Below are positions 18,028 to 26,774 of a DNA stretch of 64,000 nucleotides, piece by piece. Position 1 is the first letter of the stretch; each line of letters starts with the position of its first letter. The notes beneath the pieces were generated by a model. It was not told the DNA's origin. It made no database searches and saw only the letters and a program-made list of their open reading frames with translations. The stretch is from the NCBI GenBank assembly GCA_945874145.1, contig CAMCFN010000014.1:1-64000 (forward strand), in the 5' to 3' direction. Made by a program: the position numbers and the translations under genes. The DNA comes from Akkermansia muciniphila. GTDB taxonomy: Bacteria; Verrucomicrobiota; Verrucomicrobiia; Limisphaerales; SXTU01.

Positions 18028-18563
18028 CTTTGCCCCGCGCCTTGAAACTGCCCGCCCTCGTCGTGGGCACCCTGCTCGCCATCGGCGCAGTGGTGTGGGT
18101 GGTCGCACGGCGGGGCATCTGGAAAACCGGGGCGCAAGTGGCGGCCGTGCTCCAAACCAACCTCCCCCGGTCGCCGCTGGACGCAACCACGACGCGGAAC
18201 ATCCGGTTCCCGCTCTATGAAGGCAACTCCCGCACGCTGACCAGTCTGATGCTGGGCCAGACAGCTGAAACGCTTGATGGCGGCCGCATTCTCATCTCCG
18301 GCTTCCGCATCGAGAACTACTCCCAAACGCCCAGCGGGCCGGCCACCAACTACGTCATCGAAGCCCCCAAGTGCCTGCTCGACCCGGCCCGGAAAATCGC
18401 CTCCTCAGAGGGGCGCATGATTGTGCGGAGCACGGATGGGAATTTCATGACCACCGGCATCGGCTTTGAGTGGCGCCACTTAGATTCGCACCTGACCATT
18501 TCCAATGAAGTGCTCACGCACGTTACCCGCCCTGAACCCAATCCATCCAAGGCCAAGCCATGA
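18024..18563 (+). CDS. lptC: LPS export protein LptC-like, inner-membrane anchored
   Basis: LptC is a bitopic inner-membrane protein that passes LPS from LptBFG to LptA. The 179-aa product has one N-terminal membrane segment (LPALVVGTLLAIGAVVWVV, residues about 9-27) and a periplasmic beta-rich domain (NIRFPLYEGNSRTLTSLML, RIENYSQTPSG). The sequence is only weakly conserved, so the call rests largely on its position between kdsC and an LptA-like gene, with four-base overlaps on both sides. The annotation is strong by context and moderate by sequence. Confidence 0.8.
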   Translation: MTLPRALKLPALVVGTLLAIGAVVWVVARRGIWKTGAQVAAVLQTNLPRSPLDATTTRNIRFPLYEGNSRTLTSLMLGQTAETLDGGRILISGFRIENYSQTPSGPATNYVIEAPKCLLDPARKIASSEGRMIVRSTDGNFMTTGIGFEWRHLDSHLTISNEVLTHVTRPEPNPSKAKP

Positions 18564-19180
18564 TTCCTCGCCCCCTGTCTCTGTGTGCTGCCCTCGCCGC
18601 CGCGCTCGCGAGCGTGACCGCTCAAAACCTTTTCAACACCTCGACCACCGGGCCAGTCACCGGAAAACCCCTTGGGCCGCAGCCCATCGAAATTCAGTCC
18701 AGCGGACAGGCCAGCTTCTCGATGAAGACGGACAAGCTCACTTATCAGAAAAACGTGCGCGTTAATGATCCCCAGTTTTTCCTCCGCTGCGAAAACCTCG
18801 AATTGCAGCTCGACTTGAGCGGGAACAAGCGCACGAACCAACCGGCCGCTCCCCTGGCCACCCCCTTTGGCGGCGGGATCCGCGGCATCCGCGAAGTGGA
18901 CGCCACGGGCGGAGTGCTCTTCTCGAACAAAGTCGATGGTAGCCACGCGCTGGCTGATCGCATCCAATATTTCGCCACCAACGACGTCTTCGAGCTGACC
19001 GGCAATGCCCGGGTGGTCAAAAACTTCGGCACGAACAACGTCATCACCAACAGCGCACCCCGCATTGTGTTCCTCCGGGCGCGCGGCGAGTTCGTCTCCT
19101 ACGGCGAGGTCACCACGCAGGGCGGTTACACTGCGCCAACCAAGAAGACTAACGCGCCGGCCAGCAAGGCCACTCCCTGA
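18560..19180 (+). CDS. lptA: LptA/OstA-like periplasmic LPS transport protein
   Basis: LptA forms the periplasmic bridge that carries LPS to the outer membrane. The 206-aa product has a signal peptide (LCAALAAALASVTAQ) and an OstA-like beta repeat region. Segments FSMKTDKLTYQKNVRVND and DRIQYFATNDVFELTGNARVVK fit the family pattern of repeated strands with a V-A-N/G-NV/AR signature. A low-complexity tail rich in Thr, Lys and Pro ends the protein. It overlaps lptC by four bases and is followed two bases later by lptB, so the three are almost certainly one operon. Confidence 0.85.
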   Translation: MIPRPLSLCAALAAALASVTAQNLFNTSTTGPVTGKPLGPQPIEIQSSGQASFSMKTDKLTYQKNVRVNDPQFFLRCENLELQLDLSGNKRTNQPAAPLATPFGGGIRGIREVDATGGVLFSNKVDGSHALADRIQYFATNDVFELTGNARVVKNFGTNNVITNSAPRIVFLRARGEFVSYGEVTTQGGYTAPTKKTNAPASKATP

Positions 19181-19182
19181 TC

Positions 19183-19926
19183 ATGGAACCGACGCCTGCT
19201 CCCCAGCCGCTCCTGGCCGCAAAAGGATTGGCCAAGACTTATCGTCACCGACGCGTGGTGGACGGTGTGTCCATCCACGTCCATGCCGGGGAAATCGTCG
19301 GCCTGCTCGGGCCTAATGGCGCGGGCAAGACCACCACGTTCAACATGGTCGTGGGCGTCGTGCGCCCGGATGAAGGAAGTGTGCGCTTCAACCAGCATGA
19401 CGTGACGCACAGCCCGATGCACGAGCGAGCGCGGTTGGGTATCGGCTATCTCACGCAGGAGCCGAGCGTCTTCCGCAAGCTCAGCGTCGAGGACAACATC
19501 CGGGCCATCCTGGAGACCTGCGTGATGGACCGCGCCGAGCGGGAAGTCCGGCTGAAGTATCTGCTGGAAGAACTCGACCTGACACCGCTCGCCAAGAGCA
19601 TGGCGTATCAGCTCAGCGGCGGTGAAAAGCGGCGCTTGGAAATCACCCGTGCGCTCGTCACCACCCCCAAGTTGCTCCTGCTGGATGAACCGCTCGCGGG
19701 CATTGACCCCATCGCGCAATACGAGGTCAGCAAGATTGTCCGCCGCCTGAAGGATCGCGGCCTCGGCATCCTCATCACGGATCACAGCGCCCGCGAGATG
19801 CTCAAACTCGTGGACCGCGCCTACCTCATCCATCGCGGCCAGGTCATCTACGAAGGCAACGCGGAAGACCTAATGAACGACCCCAAGGCTCGGGAAATCT
19901 ACCTCGGGCCGGAATTCAACATGTAA
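19183..19926 (+). CDS. lptB: LPS export ABC transporter ATP-binding protein LptB
   Basis: LptB powers extraction of LPS from the inner membrane with LptF and LptG. The 247-aa ATPase shows the Walker A motif GLLGPNGAGKTTTFNM, Q-loop YLTQEPSVFRKLSVEDNI, signature LSGGEKRRLEI, Walker B LLLLDEPLAGIDP and the H-loop ITDHSAREML. The Q-loop text is the classic LptB variant. Genes for LptF/LptG are not in the window. It is the last gene of the kdsA-lptB cluster and converges on recO with a hairpin pair between them. Confidence 0.95.
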   Translation: MEPTPAPQPLLAAKGLAKTYRHRRVVDGVSIHVHAGEIVGLLGPNGAGKTTTFNMVVGVVRPDEGSVRFNQHDVTHSPMHERARLGIGYLTQEPSVFRKLSVEDNIRAILETCVMDRAEREVRLKYLLEELDLTPLAKSMAYQLSGGEKRRLEITRALVTTPKLLLLDEPLAGIDPIAQYEVSKIVRRLKDRGLGILITDHSAREMLKLVDRAYLIHRGQVIYEGNAEDLMNDPKAREIYLGPEFNM

Positions 19927-19937
19927 GGTGGCGCCAT

Positions 19938-20001
19938 GGGGACACTCCTGTCCCCATTGAAGAGCGGCGACTTTCTTGAACTCGAGGACAAGAGTGTCCC
20001 C
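19938..20001. repeat. Two-hairpin intergenic repeat, copy 1
   Basis: GGGGACA-CTCC-TGTCCCC (19938-19955) forms a perfect hairpin. A second, GGACA-AGAG-TGTCC, sits at 19986-19999. The two hairpins are also inverted repeats of each other (15 of 16 bases over the outer arms). The element lies between the converging 3' ends of lptB and recO and could act as a two-way terminator. A second copy with the same spacing is at 45710-45776. Confidence 0.75.
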
Positions 20002-20002
20002 C

Positions 20003-20653
20003 TCACGGCGCGTGGCCCAGCGCATCTCCCCTGCCTTTCGGGATTCGCCCCAGATGGAAAATCAGAAAGCCATGGAGGAATTGCCACAGTTCCGTCTCTT
20101 GAACGGAACTGAGCTTGAGCGGTGCGAGTGCGGGCCAGTCATCCGCCTCCAAGCGCGCGTAAATCCGTCGGCTGCCCGGGCTGAGCTTCGCTTCGTCCAG
20201 CTCCGGTTGCTGGCCTAACTCGACCAGCAGTTTCGCCTCGAAGGCCAGCACCGTGCGCGCTTGGCAGGCCTCGCGTGACACCTCGTTGAGCAGCGCCTGA
20301 AATAAAGCATGGATGCCAGTGATCGGGGCTTCTGTTTCCGTGGTCTGTTCGACCAGCGCGGTGCAATAGGCGGCCTGCTGGAGTGCGTGCAGGTCCTCGC
20401 GCAGACGCGAGTGCGTCTGGTGCAGGCTGACCTCACGGAGCGTGTGCAGTTCGCTGCGGCGGCTGCGGACGAAGCTGAAATCCGCCTCATAAAAGAGATC
20501 GAGCTTGCCGCGAAAGGAGGAGTTCGGCCGGCGCGCTCCCTTCGCTACGGTCGCAACCCGGCCCAAGTCTGGGGTAAGCCAGTGAACAATGAGGCTCGTC
20601 TCCGTCAACGGACGGATGCGCAGGATAAGGCCGCTGGTCGAAACGGAGTTCAA
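20003..20653 (-). CDS. recO: DNA repair protein RecO
   Basis: RecO helps load RecA at gaps covered by single-strand binding protein. The 216-aa product has the N-terminal OB-fold pattern (SGLILRIRPLTETSLIVHWLT, GRVATVAKGARRPNSSFRGKLDLF, LREVSLHQTH). The C-terminal part is helical, without the four-cysteine zinc site of many RecO proteins, and somewhat shorter than the usual 230-250 aa. It starts with TTG at 20653, right before the OB fold. It is the last gene of a minus-strand run HIT-phoH-ybeY-recO; phoH-ybeY-recO adjacency is common. Confidence 0.85.
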   Translation of the reverse strand: MNSVSTSGLILRIRPLTETSLIVHWLTPDLGRVATVAKGARRPNSSFRGKLDLFYEADFSFVRSRRSELHTLREVSLHQTHSRLREDLHALQQAAYCTALVEQTTETEAPITGIHALFQALLNEVSREACQARTVLAFEAKLLVELGQQPELDEAKLSPGSRRIYARLEADDWPALAPLKLSSVQETELWQFLHGFLIFHLGRIPKGRGDALGHAP

Positions 20654-20708
20654 GGAATGGCACGCGAATGGACGCGGATTAGAAGCTGAGTCCTTGTCTG
20701 ATGCGCGT

Positions 20709-21302
20709 TCATTCGCGTGTTTCGCGGGCAGTTCGTTCTACTTCGCGAAGGTCAAAGCGCTTCGCTAGTTCGTGCATGATCCGGTTTTCCTCGCGCTTCA
20801 TCACGCGACGCTTCGCCGGCTGCAAGTCCTCATAGCCGCACAAGTGGAGCAACGCGTGGACAGCGTAGCGGACGACTTCGTGCTGCCAGCTGGTCTGAAA
20901 CTCGCGCGCCTGCTTCACCGCGTCGGCCACACAGATGAAGGCCTCGCCGTTCAGCGCCGCTGACCGCTGACCGCTGACCGCTGCCGGCTCTCCGTAATCG
21001 AACGTGATGACATCGGTGCTGCCCTCGTGCTGGAGGAACTGCCAGTTCACCCTCGCCATCTGCTTGGCCGTGACGAAATGGAAGCAGAGTTCGTAGCTGG
21101 CAAATTGGAACTGCTCGACAAGGACGTGACGAAGAATGCGGCGGAGAAATGGAAGGTTGAGCCGGCGGTCACGCTGACGATTGCGGAATTCCAGCACTGC
21201 GACCGGAGCGCGGACTGTAGCCCGCTTCAGGCTGAATGCGGCGGATGCCATCGAAACTTTTGGTCGGAAATCGCAGGAGGCTGAAGCCGCGCTCCGTTTC
21301 AT
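20709..21302 (-). CDS. ybeY: Endoribonuclease YbeY
   Basis: YbeY is a single-strand metal-dependent endoribonuclease for 16S rRNA maturation and ribosome quality control. The product (197 aa at most) carries LCFHFVTAKQMARVNWQFLQH, the TDVITFDYGEP core and the metal site HALLHLCGYED. The third ligand position is Asp instead of the usual His, as I recall for some Bacteroidota homologs. An insertion of about ten residues (AAVSGQRSAALN) follows the TDVITF core and is encoded by a 7-bp tandem repeat. The ATG at 21302 overlaps the phoH stop (ATGA). ATG at 21251 or a GTG further in would give a more usual length. Confidence 0.87.
   Translation of the reverse strand: MKRSAASASCDFRPKVSMASAAFSLKRATVRAPVAVLEFRNRQRDRRLNLPFLRRILRHVLVEQFQFASYELCFHFVTAKQMARVNWQFLQHEGSTDVITFDYGEPAAVSGQRSAALNGEAFICVADAVKQAREFQTSWQHEVVRYAVHALLHLCGYEDLQPAKRRVMKREENRIMHELAKRFDLREVERTARETRE
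20958..20983. repeat. Tandem CGCTGAC repeat inside ybeY
   Basis: The heptamer CGCTGAC occurs three times plus a partial fourth unit (20958-20983). Three units equal 21 bp, so the reading frame is kept, and each unit is read in a different frame to give the SGQRSAA insertion. Slippage could change its length and break ybeY unless it moves by multiples of three units. Confidence 0.8.
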
Positions 21303-22264
21303 CCGTTCAACGCCCTTCCACGATGCTCTTCGTAGGCCACGATAATGCGCTGCACCAAGGGATGCCGCACGATATCGCGCTTGGAGAACTCGATGACGGC
21401 GATGCCTTCCACCTGACTGAGCACCTTGACTGCTTCGCGCAGCCCGGAGGTCTTGTGGTGCGGGAGATCGGTCTGCGTCGGATCGCCGGTAACGACGGCT
21501 TTGGAGTTGAAGCCGAGCCGAGTCATAAACATGAGCATTTGCTCGGGGGTCGTATTCTGCGCTTCGTCGAGCACGATGAAGGCGTTGTTCAGCGTGCGTC
21601 CGCGCATGTAGGCCAGCGGCGCGACCTCGATGATTCCGCGCTCCATGTGCTTTTCGATCTCCTCGCCGGGCAGCATGTCATGCAACGCGTCGTAGAGCGG
21701 GCGCAGGTAAGGCGTGAGCTTCTCATGCAAATCACCGGGCAGAAAGCCGAGTGCCTCGCCGGCCTCGACCGCTGGCCGGGTAAGAATGATGCGGGAGACG
21801 GTGCCCTCGCGGAGCGCGGAGACGGCCATCGCCATCGCGAGATACGTCTTGCCCGTGCCGGCTGGTCCGACGCCGAGCGTCACGTCGTGCGTGCGGATGG
21901 CCTGCACATATTTTTTCTGGCCGGTGGTCTTCGGCACGACGGTGCTTTTGCGCGGCGACGTTTGGATACGCTCGCCGTGCAGACTTTGCAACGCGGCGAC
22001 GCCTTCATGTTGGACCACTTCCAAGGCGGCCGCGAAATCACGCTGCCCGATGGCGGAACCAGCTTTCAGGGTGGCCTCCAACTGCTGGAACAGGTGGCGC
22101 ACCCGCTCGACGGCCTCCGCCGTGCCTTCCAGACGAATCCACGCGTCGCGCACCGTGACCAGCACGCCCATCTGCGTCTCCAGCGCCTTGAGGTTGCGCG
22201 GATCGTTGTGAAACAACTGCTGGGCGAACCGGGCGTTTTCGTAATGGAGGGTTTCGGCAACCAT
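21299..22264 (-). CDS. PhoH-family ATPase (PhoL/YbeZ type)
   Basis: This 321-aa cytoplasmic ATPase has an N-terminal KH-like region, Walker A at 133-140 (GPAGTGKT) in VTLGVGPAGTGKTYLAMAMA, and conserved RPAVEAGEALGFLPGDLHEK, YMRGRTLNNAFIVLDEAQN (Walker B) and VVTGDPTQTDLP. Proteins of this type are linked to RNA metabolism and work next to YbeY in many bacteria. Here its stop overlaps the candidate ybeY start, and it starts four bases after the HIT gene ends, so a shared transcript with translational coupling is likely. Confidence 0.93.
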   Translation of the reverse strand: MVAETLHYENARFAQQLFHNDPRNLKALETQMGVLVTVRDAWIRLEGTAEAVERVRHLFQQLEATLKAGSAIGQRDFAAALEVVQHEGVAALQSLHGERIQTSPRKSTVVPKTTGQKKYVQAIRTHDVTLGVGPAGTGKTYLAMAMAVSALREGTVSRIILTRPAVEAGEALGFLPGDLHEKLTPYLRPLYDALHDMLPGEEIEKHMERGIIEVAPLAYMRGRTLNNAFIVLDEAQNTTPEQMLMFMTRLGFNSKAVVTGDPTQTDLPHHKTSGLREAVKVLSQVEGIAVIEFSKRDIVRHPLVQRIIVAYEEHRGRALNG

Positions 22265-22268
22265 AAGC

Positions 22269-22766
22269 TCAGGCGTTATCCCCCAGCGCAGCGCGCAGCT
22301 TGGCGGCCGTATCTGCGAGGGCCTCGGGCAGGACCGCCGTGCTGCCGGTCACTGGCATGAAGTTAGTGTCTCCGTTCCAGCGCGGCACAATGTGCCAGTG
22401 GAGGTGTTCGACGATGCCCGCTCCGGCAACTTTGCCGAGATTCAAACCGATGTTGAAGCCATCGGGCCGCATCACCGCGCGGATGGCCGCCTGCACCCGC
22501 CGCAGCAGCACCTGCATTTCCAGCGCCTCCTCGTCCGTGAGGTCAGGGAGGTCGGCAACCTGCCGGTAAGGACAGATGAGCACATGCCCGGCGTTGTAGG
22601 GAAAGCTGTTGAGCACGGCGTAGGAAGTCCGCGCCCGGCAAATCACATAGTTCGCCACGTCCTCGCTGGACTGGGCGATGGCGGTGAACACCGAGCGACC
22701 GTCCGCATCCGACTGCTTGGGGCCGAGAATGTATTGGATGCGCCAAGGGGCGTGCAGGGCTTCCAT
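22269..22766 (-). CDS. HIT-family hydrolase (Ap4A phosphorylase/hydrolase-like)
   Basis: This 165-aa protein has the histidine triad HLHWHIVPRW (His121, 123, 125) and upstream SFPYNAGHVLICPYRQV, typical of the HIT branch that includes diadenosine polyphosphate hydrolases/phosphorylases. It likely cleaves a nucleotide phosphate bond in the cytoplasm. The exact substrate is unknown. It is the first gene of HIT-phoH-ybeY-recO. The ATG at 22766 is well placed before the first conserved strand. Confidence 0.9.
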   Translation of the reverse strand: MEALHAPWRIQYILGPKQSDADGRSVFTAIAQSSEDVANYVICRARTSYAVLNSFPYNAGHVLICPYRQVADLPDLTDEEALEMQVLLRRVQAAIRAVMRPDGFNIGLNLGKVAGAGIVEHLHWHIVPRWNGDTNFMPVTGSTAVLPEALADTAAKLRAALGDNA

Positions 22767-22815
22767 GTGGGGACGCTAGCGAGTTCGCTAGGTTAAGTCA
22801 AAGGACCGCCGGAGC

Positions 22816-24015
22816 TCAGAGCACCCGCTGGGCGGCGAGGCGAGCCTTGAGTAGGTAGCTCAAGACTTTCACGCTCAGCTCGACGAAGACGAACGGCTTT
22901 GCGATGAGGTCGTTCGCCCCGCTCAAGGTGGAGCGTGCCCGGCTCTGAAAGTCACTGAGCCCCGTGACGAAGATGACCGGGGTGTCCCGATAGGCCGGTT
23001 GGGCCCGGAGCTTGGTGCAGAGTTCGTAGCCATTCATGCCGGGCATGTCCACGTCGAGCACGATGAGATCGAAGTGGAGCGTTGTCGCTTGATGCAAGGC
23101 GTTGGCCCCGTTATCGCAGGCCACGCCGCGCACGCCCGCCCTTTCAAGGGAAGCCAGGACCGCCCGGCGGGACAACTCCTCATCGTCCACAGCAAGAACA
23201 GCGGGATCGAAGTTGGTAAGCTGAGGAAGCTGCTCCGCCTTCTCCAGCAGTGCGGAGATGAACAGCAGGGTCTGGGTGGAGGTGCGGGTGGTGGATACGT
23301 TGATATTGCCCGGCTTGTCGTGCATCTCCCGGAGCAGCGCCTCGTAGGCGGCGGAGATGCGCGCGATGATGTCCGCCCCAACAAGGCCCGCACTGCCGGT
23401 GAGCACATGAATGTGCCGGTAAAGTTCGCCGACCACCGCAGTCTTCTGCGTGCGGTCCTCGGTTTTGAGAAAGGTCTGATGCAGATCACGGATGCCTTGG
23501 TTGAACTGGGGAATGCTGGCGACAAACTGGCGGCGCTGCCCGGCTTGAAACTCCTGATCGTCCGTGCTGGCGACATCCGCTTGCGCACGCCGGGTGGGCG
23601 CGTCGGTCGCAGCAGCAGGCGGAGCCGCAATGGCCGCCTCCGCATCGGCTTTGGCCAGCAGTTCGTGGATCGTCTCCGTCAAGAGCTTCGGGCTGGTGTT
23701 GGCCTTGGTCAGCACCGTCGTCGCACCGGCCTTCCACGCGGCGTCGATCACGCTGGTCATGTAGGCATTGGAAAAGACGATGATGGGCAACCGCTCGAAC
23801 TCGGTCATGGCCCGGACGCGCGTGAGAATTTCCAGGCCCGTAAGCTTGGGAAGCATCAGGTCCAGTATGACGATGTCCGGATGCGAGGCACAAATCCGCT
23901 CCAACCCGGCCTCGCCATCCTCAGCCACCTCGACGTTGAACCCTTCGACGGCAAATTTCTTGGAGTAGATGCTCGCGATGATGCGATCATCTTCGATTAT
24001 GAGCAGTTTCTTCAT
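22816..24015 (-). CDS. Response regulator with REC-HPt-REC layout
   Basis: This 399-aa protein has an N-terminal receiver (KKLLIIEDDRIIASIYSKKF, acceptor Asp52 in VILDLMLP). Then comes a linker, an HPt-like helical segment with HVLTGSAGLVGA as candidate phospho-acceptor histidine, and a C-terminal receiver (VLAVDDEELSRR, VLDVDMPGMNG, ending with IFVTGLSDFQ and KPF). No DNA-binding output domain is seen. It starts 24 bp after the hybrid kinase ends and is probably its downstream phosphorelay partner. The ATG at 24015 is preferred to 24036 for the receiver start. Confidence 0.85.
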   Translation of the reverse strand: MKKLLIIEDDRIIASIYSKKFAVEGFNVEVAEDGEAGLERICASHPDIVILDLMLPKLTGLEILTRVRAMTEFERLPIIVFSNAYMTSVIDAAWKAGATTVLTKANTSPKLLTETIHELLAKADAEAAIAAPPAAATDAPTRRAQADVASTDDQEFQAGQRRQFVASIPQFNQGIRDLHQTFLKTEDRTQKTAVVGELYRHIHVLTGSAGLVGADIIARISAAYEALLREMHDKPGNINVSTTRTSTQTLLFISALLEKAEQLPQLTNFDPAVLAVDDEELSRRAVLASLERAGVRGVACDNGANALHQATTLHFDLIVLDVDMPGMNGYELCTKLRAQPAYRDTPVIFVTGLSDFQSRARSTLSGANDLIAKPFVFVELSVKVLSYLLKARLAAQRVL

Positions 24016-24039
24016 GAGGAACGGACCGACCAGCACCGC

Positions 24040-26547
24040 TCAACGAGCCATATGCTTCTCCAGAAAGGCTTTGATGCGGTCGAACTCGCGGCTCACCGAC
24101 TCGATATGCGCGGGAGCCTCGGCAATGTCGCCGCATTCACCCATGCGTTCGAGTTCACGCAGCGAGGCCACGACGCCTTCCATGCCGCACGTTGCGTTGG
24201 CCCCGGCGGCGCTGTGGGCGATCCGCCGGACTTCGGCGGCCTGCCCCGCCTGAATGGCCGCGCGCATGCTCTCAATCTGGCCGGCCGTCTGGGTGAGATA
24301 AAGCTCGACGAGTTCGGCCAAGCCTTCCTCCCCGCCGGCCAAATCGGTCAACCGATCCATATCGACCGGGGGCGGGAGTTCAGAGGCGGACGCAGGCACG
24401 TTGGGCGTAGGCATCATGGTAGGTAGATGAGCAGGCATGGCGGGTTTGCGCGGCGAGGCGGATTCGGCGTTGCGCAGTTCTGGGACTGGTTCCGGGGGAC
24501 GGGTGATGACCTTGCCCCACTTGTCGATCATGGCGCGCAATGCTTCCGGCCGGACTGGTTTGGGCAGGTAATCATCCATGCCCGCAGCCAGGCAGCGGTC
24601 GCGGTCGCCAGCCATCGCGTTGGCCGTCATCGCGATGATGACGATATGCTTGTTGGAGCGAGCCATGCCGGGCATTTGCTCAAACTCGCGGATGCGGCGG
24701 GTGGCCTCCAGACCGTCCATTTCCGGCATCTGCACGTCCATGAAAATCACGTCGTAGGGTCGGGCGGCGACGGCGGACACCGCCTCGAGTCCGTTGTGGG
24801 CTACATCCGCCCGGTAGCCAAACTGTTGCAACAGCCGCAGCGCGACCTTCTGGTTCACCGCATTGTCCTCGGCCAGAAGGAAGCGCAGCGGATACTGGTC
24901 CGCCAGCGCGCCCTCGGCGGGACGGGTGATGGGCTTCACCTCGGCGTGGGCTCCGGTGACCGCGCGCACCAAGGCGTCTCGCAACTGGGCGTGCTTGACC
25001 GGCTTGGAGAGGCATGCTGCGACATTGACCCCCGTCAGCTCGACGTCGTCCTTGCGGTCGGCCAGCGAGACGAGCAATACCATTGGAATCTGCTCCAAGC
25101 CCGGCAACTTGCGCATCTCCTTGGCCAGCGACAAGCCATCCATCCCCGGCATGTGGCGGTCGAGGATGCCCAGATGAAACCGCCCGCCGCCGCGCAGCCA
25201 TTCCAAGGCCTCCATCGCCGTGGCCGCTTCCTTGACCCGCAGCCCCCAGCGGGCGCACTGCGAAGCCAGCGCATGTCGCTGGGTCGTGTGGTTGTCTACC
25301 AGCAGCACCGTCAATCCGTGCAACGCCGGCGGCGCCTCCGCGGGGCGGCCTGACGCGGGCTGGACCTCAATGGTGAAGTGGAAAGTGGAACCTTCGCCCG
25401 CCGAGCTGGTCACCCACATCTTGCCCCCCATCAGCTCCGCGAGGTTCTTGCTGATGGCGAGCCCCAAACCGGTGCCGCCGTAGTGCCGCGTGGTGGAGGT
25501 GTCCACCTGGCTGAAGGACTTGAAGAGGTGCTCCAGCTTGTCCTCCGCAATCCCTATTCCGGTGTCGCGAACGGTGAAGTGCAACTTCACCGGCAGCCCC
25601 AAGGCCGCCCGTTCTGCCGCCTCCTTCGCCACGCCATTCGCCGACCCGGCCTCATCGCGCGCGTGTATTACCTCGACCACCACTTCGCCCTTGTGGGTGA
25701 ACTTCACAGCATTGCCGACCAAATTGACCAGAATCTGCCGCGCCCGCGTCACATCGCCCACCACCAGCTCGGGCACGCCCTCCTCCAGATGACTTACCAG
25801 CTCAAGCCCCTTCTGCGCCGCATTGGCCGCCAGCAAGTCCAGCGAATCCTCCACGCACTCGCGCAGGTTGAAGGGCTGGTTCTCCAACGTGAGCTTGCCG
25901 GACTCGATCTTGGAGAAATCGAGGATGTCGTTGATGATCGCCAGCAATGCGTTGCCGGAATTGCGGATGGTTTCGGTGAATTCCCGCTGGTCGGGCGAGA
26001 GCTTCGTCTCCAGCAGCAAGCCCGTCATCGCGATTACCCCGTTCATCGGCGTGCGGATCTCGTGGCTCATGTTCGCCAAGAATTCCGACTTCGCCCGGGC
26101 CCCGGCCTCGGCGGCGGCGCGCGCAGCGTCCAGCTCGCGATTGGCGCGCGTCAGCTCCCGTTGCAGCCGGTTGGCGGCCAGCGCTGAGTTCACGCGCGCC
26201 CGCAGTTCGGCGATGTCGAACGGCTTCGTGACGTAGTCCACCGCACCGCGCTGAAAGGCCTCCACCTTCTCCTTCGAGCTGCTGCGCCCCGTCAGCAGCA
26301 TCACCGGGACGGGCTGGATGTCCGGATGCTCCTTGAGCTGCTGGAGCACATCGAAGCCCTCCATGTCCGGCAGTCCCAAGTCGAGCAGCACGAGATCAAA
26401 CTTGTTCTCCTTTGCCAGTTGAATCCCCGTCATTCCATCGAAGGCGGACACCACCTGCACTTTGCTCTCCAGCAGGCAACAGACGACGGTCTCCTGCATG
26501 TTCAGGTCGTCGTCAACGAACAGGACCTTGAATTCCAAGTCATTCAT
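24040..26547 (-). CDS. Hybrid sensor histidine kinase: REC-HisKA-HATPase-REC-REC-HPt
   Basis: The 835-aa cytoplasmic kinase has an N-terminal receiver (Asp56 in [10 protein letters not shown]) and a HisKA domain with His162 in [13 protein letters not shown]. The HATPase domain shows N box GNAVKF, G1 DTGIGIAED and G2 [10 protein letters not shown]. Two more receivers follow ([13 protein letters not shown] and [13 protein letters not shown]), then a C-terminal HPt with His778 in [16 protein letters not shown]. There is no membrane segment or PAS domain, so the signal enters through the first receiver or a partner. It is transcribed with the REC-HPt-REC gene. No DNA-binding regulator lies next to them. 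Confidence 0.92.
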   Translation of the reverse strand: MNDLEFKVLFVDDDLNMQETVVCCLLESKVQVVSAFDGMTGIQLAKENKFDLVLLDLGLPDMEGFDVLQQLKEHPDIQPVPVMLLTGRSSSKEKVEAFQRGAVDYVTKPFDIAELRARVNSALAANRLQRELTRANRELDAARAAAEAGARAKSEFLANMSHEIRTPMNGVIAMTGLLLETKLSPDQREFTETIRNSGNALLAIINDILDFSKIESGKLTLENQPFNLRECVEDSLDLLAANAAQKGLELVSHLEEGVPELVVGDVTRARQILVNLVGNAVKFTHKGEVVVEVIHARDEAGSANGVAKEAAERAALGLPVKLHFTVRDTGIGIAEDKLEHLFKSFSQVDTSTTRHYGGTGLGLAISKNLAELMGGKMWVTSSAGEGSTFHFTIEVQPASGRPAEAPPALHGLTVLLVDNHTTQRHALASQCARWGLRVKEAATAMEALEWLRGGGRFHLGILDRHMPGMDGLSLAKEMRKLPGLEQIPMVLLVSLADRKDDVELTGVNVAACLSKPVKHAQLRDALVRAVTGAHAEVKPITRPAEGALADQYPLRFLLAEDNAVNQKVALRLLQQFGYRADVAHNGLEAVSAVAARPYDVIFMDVQMPEMDGLEATRRIREFEQMPGMARSNKHIVIIAMTANAMAGDRDRCLAAGMDDYLPKPVRPEALRAMIDKWGKVITRPPEPVPELRNAESASPRKPAMPAHLPTMMPTPNVPASASELPPPVDMDRLTDLAGGEEGLAELVELYLTQTAGQIESMRAAIQAGQAAEVRRIAHSAAGANATCGMEGVVASLRELERMGECGDIAEAPAHIESVSREFDRIKAFLEKHMAR

Positions 26548-26605
26548 GCTGGGCGCTGCGGGTCGGACACGGACAAACGCTAAGGGTTTGCGCCAGTTGA
26601 CACCA

Positions 26606-26774
26606 GCGCTTTTTGCTCGTCACGCCCGCTCACCCACGGCTTCAATCCGCCCTGATGACCACCCCGACCCTCTTGCGACCGGAGGAACTCAAACCTGCCG
26701 CCGAACTTTGCGCCCCACCGGGACCGCTTGAAGTTCGCATCTCAGGGGCGTTGGCAACCGAGAAAAACCTATGA
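26606..26774 (+). pseudogene. Truncated copy of the 5' end of moxR, with upstream flank
   Basis: From the ATG at 26655, the first 60 bases match the start of the intact moxR at 32182 with only two differences (first 20 residues identical). Part of the 49-bp upstream flank also matches (GCGC...TTTTTGCTCGTCA), at the same distance from the ATG. At 26715 the similarity ends abruptly. The frame then continues through unrelated sequence and stops at 26774, giving a 39-aa chimeric peptide whose stop overlaps the ATG of the next gene (26771). Whether it is translated is unknown. It could serve as a leader that couples translation to the next gene. Confidence 0.8.
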
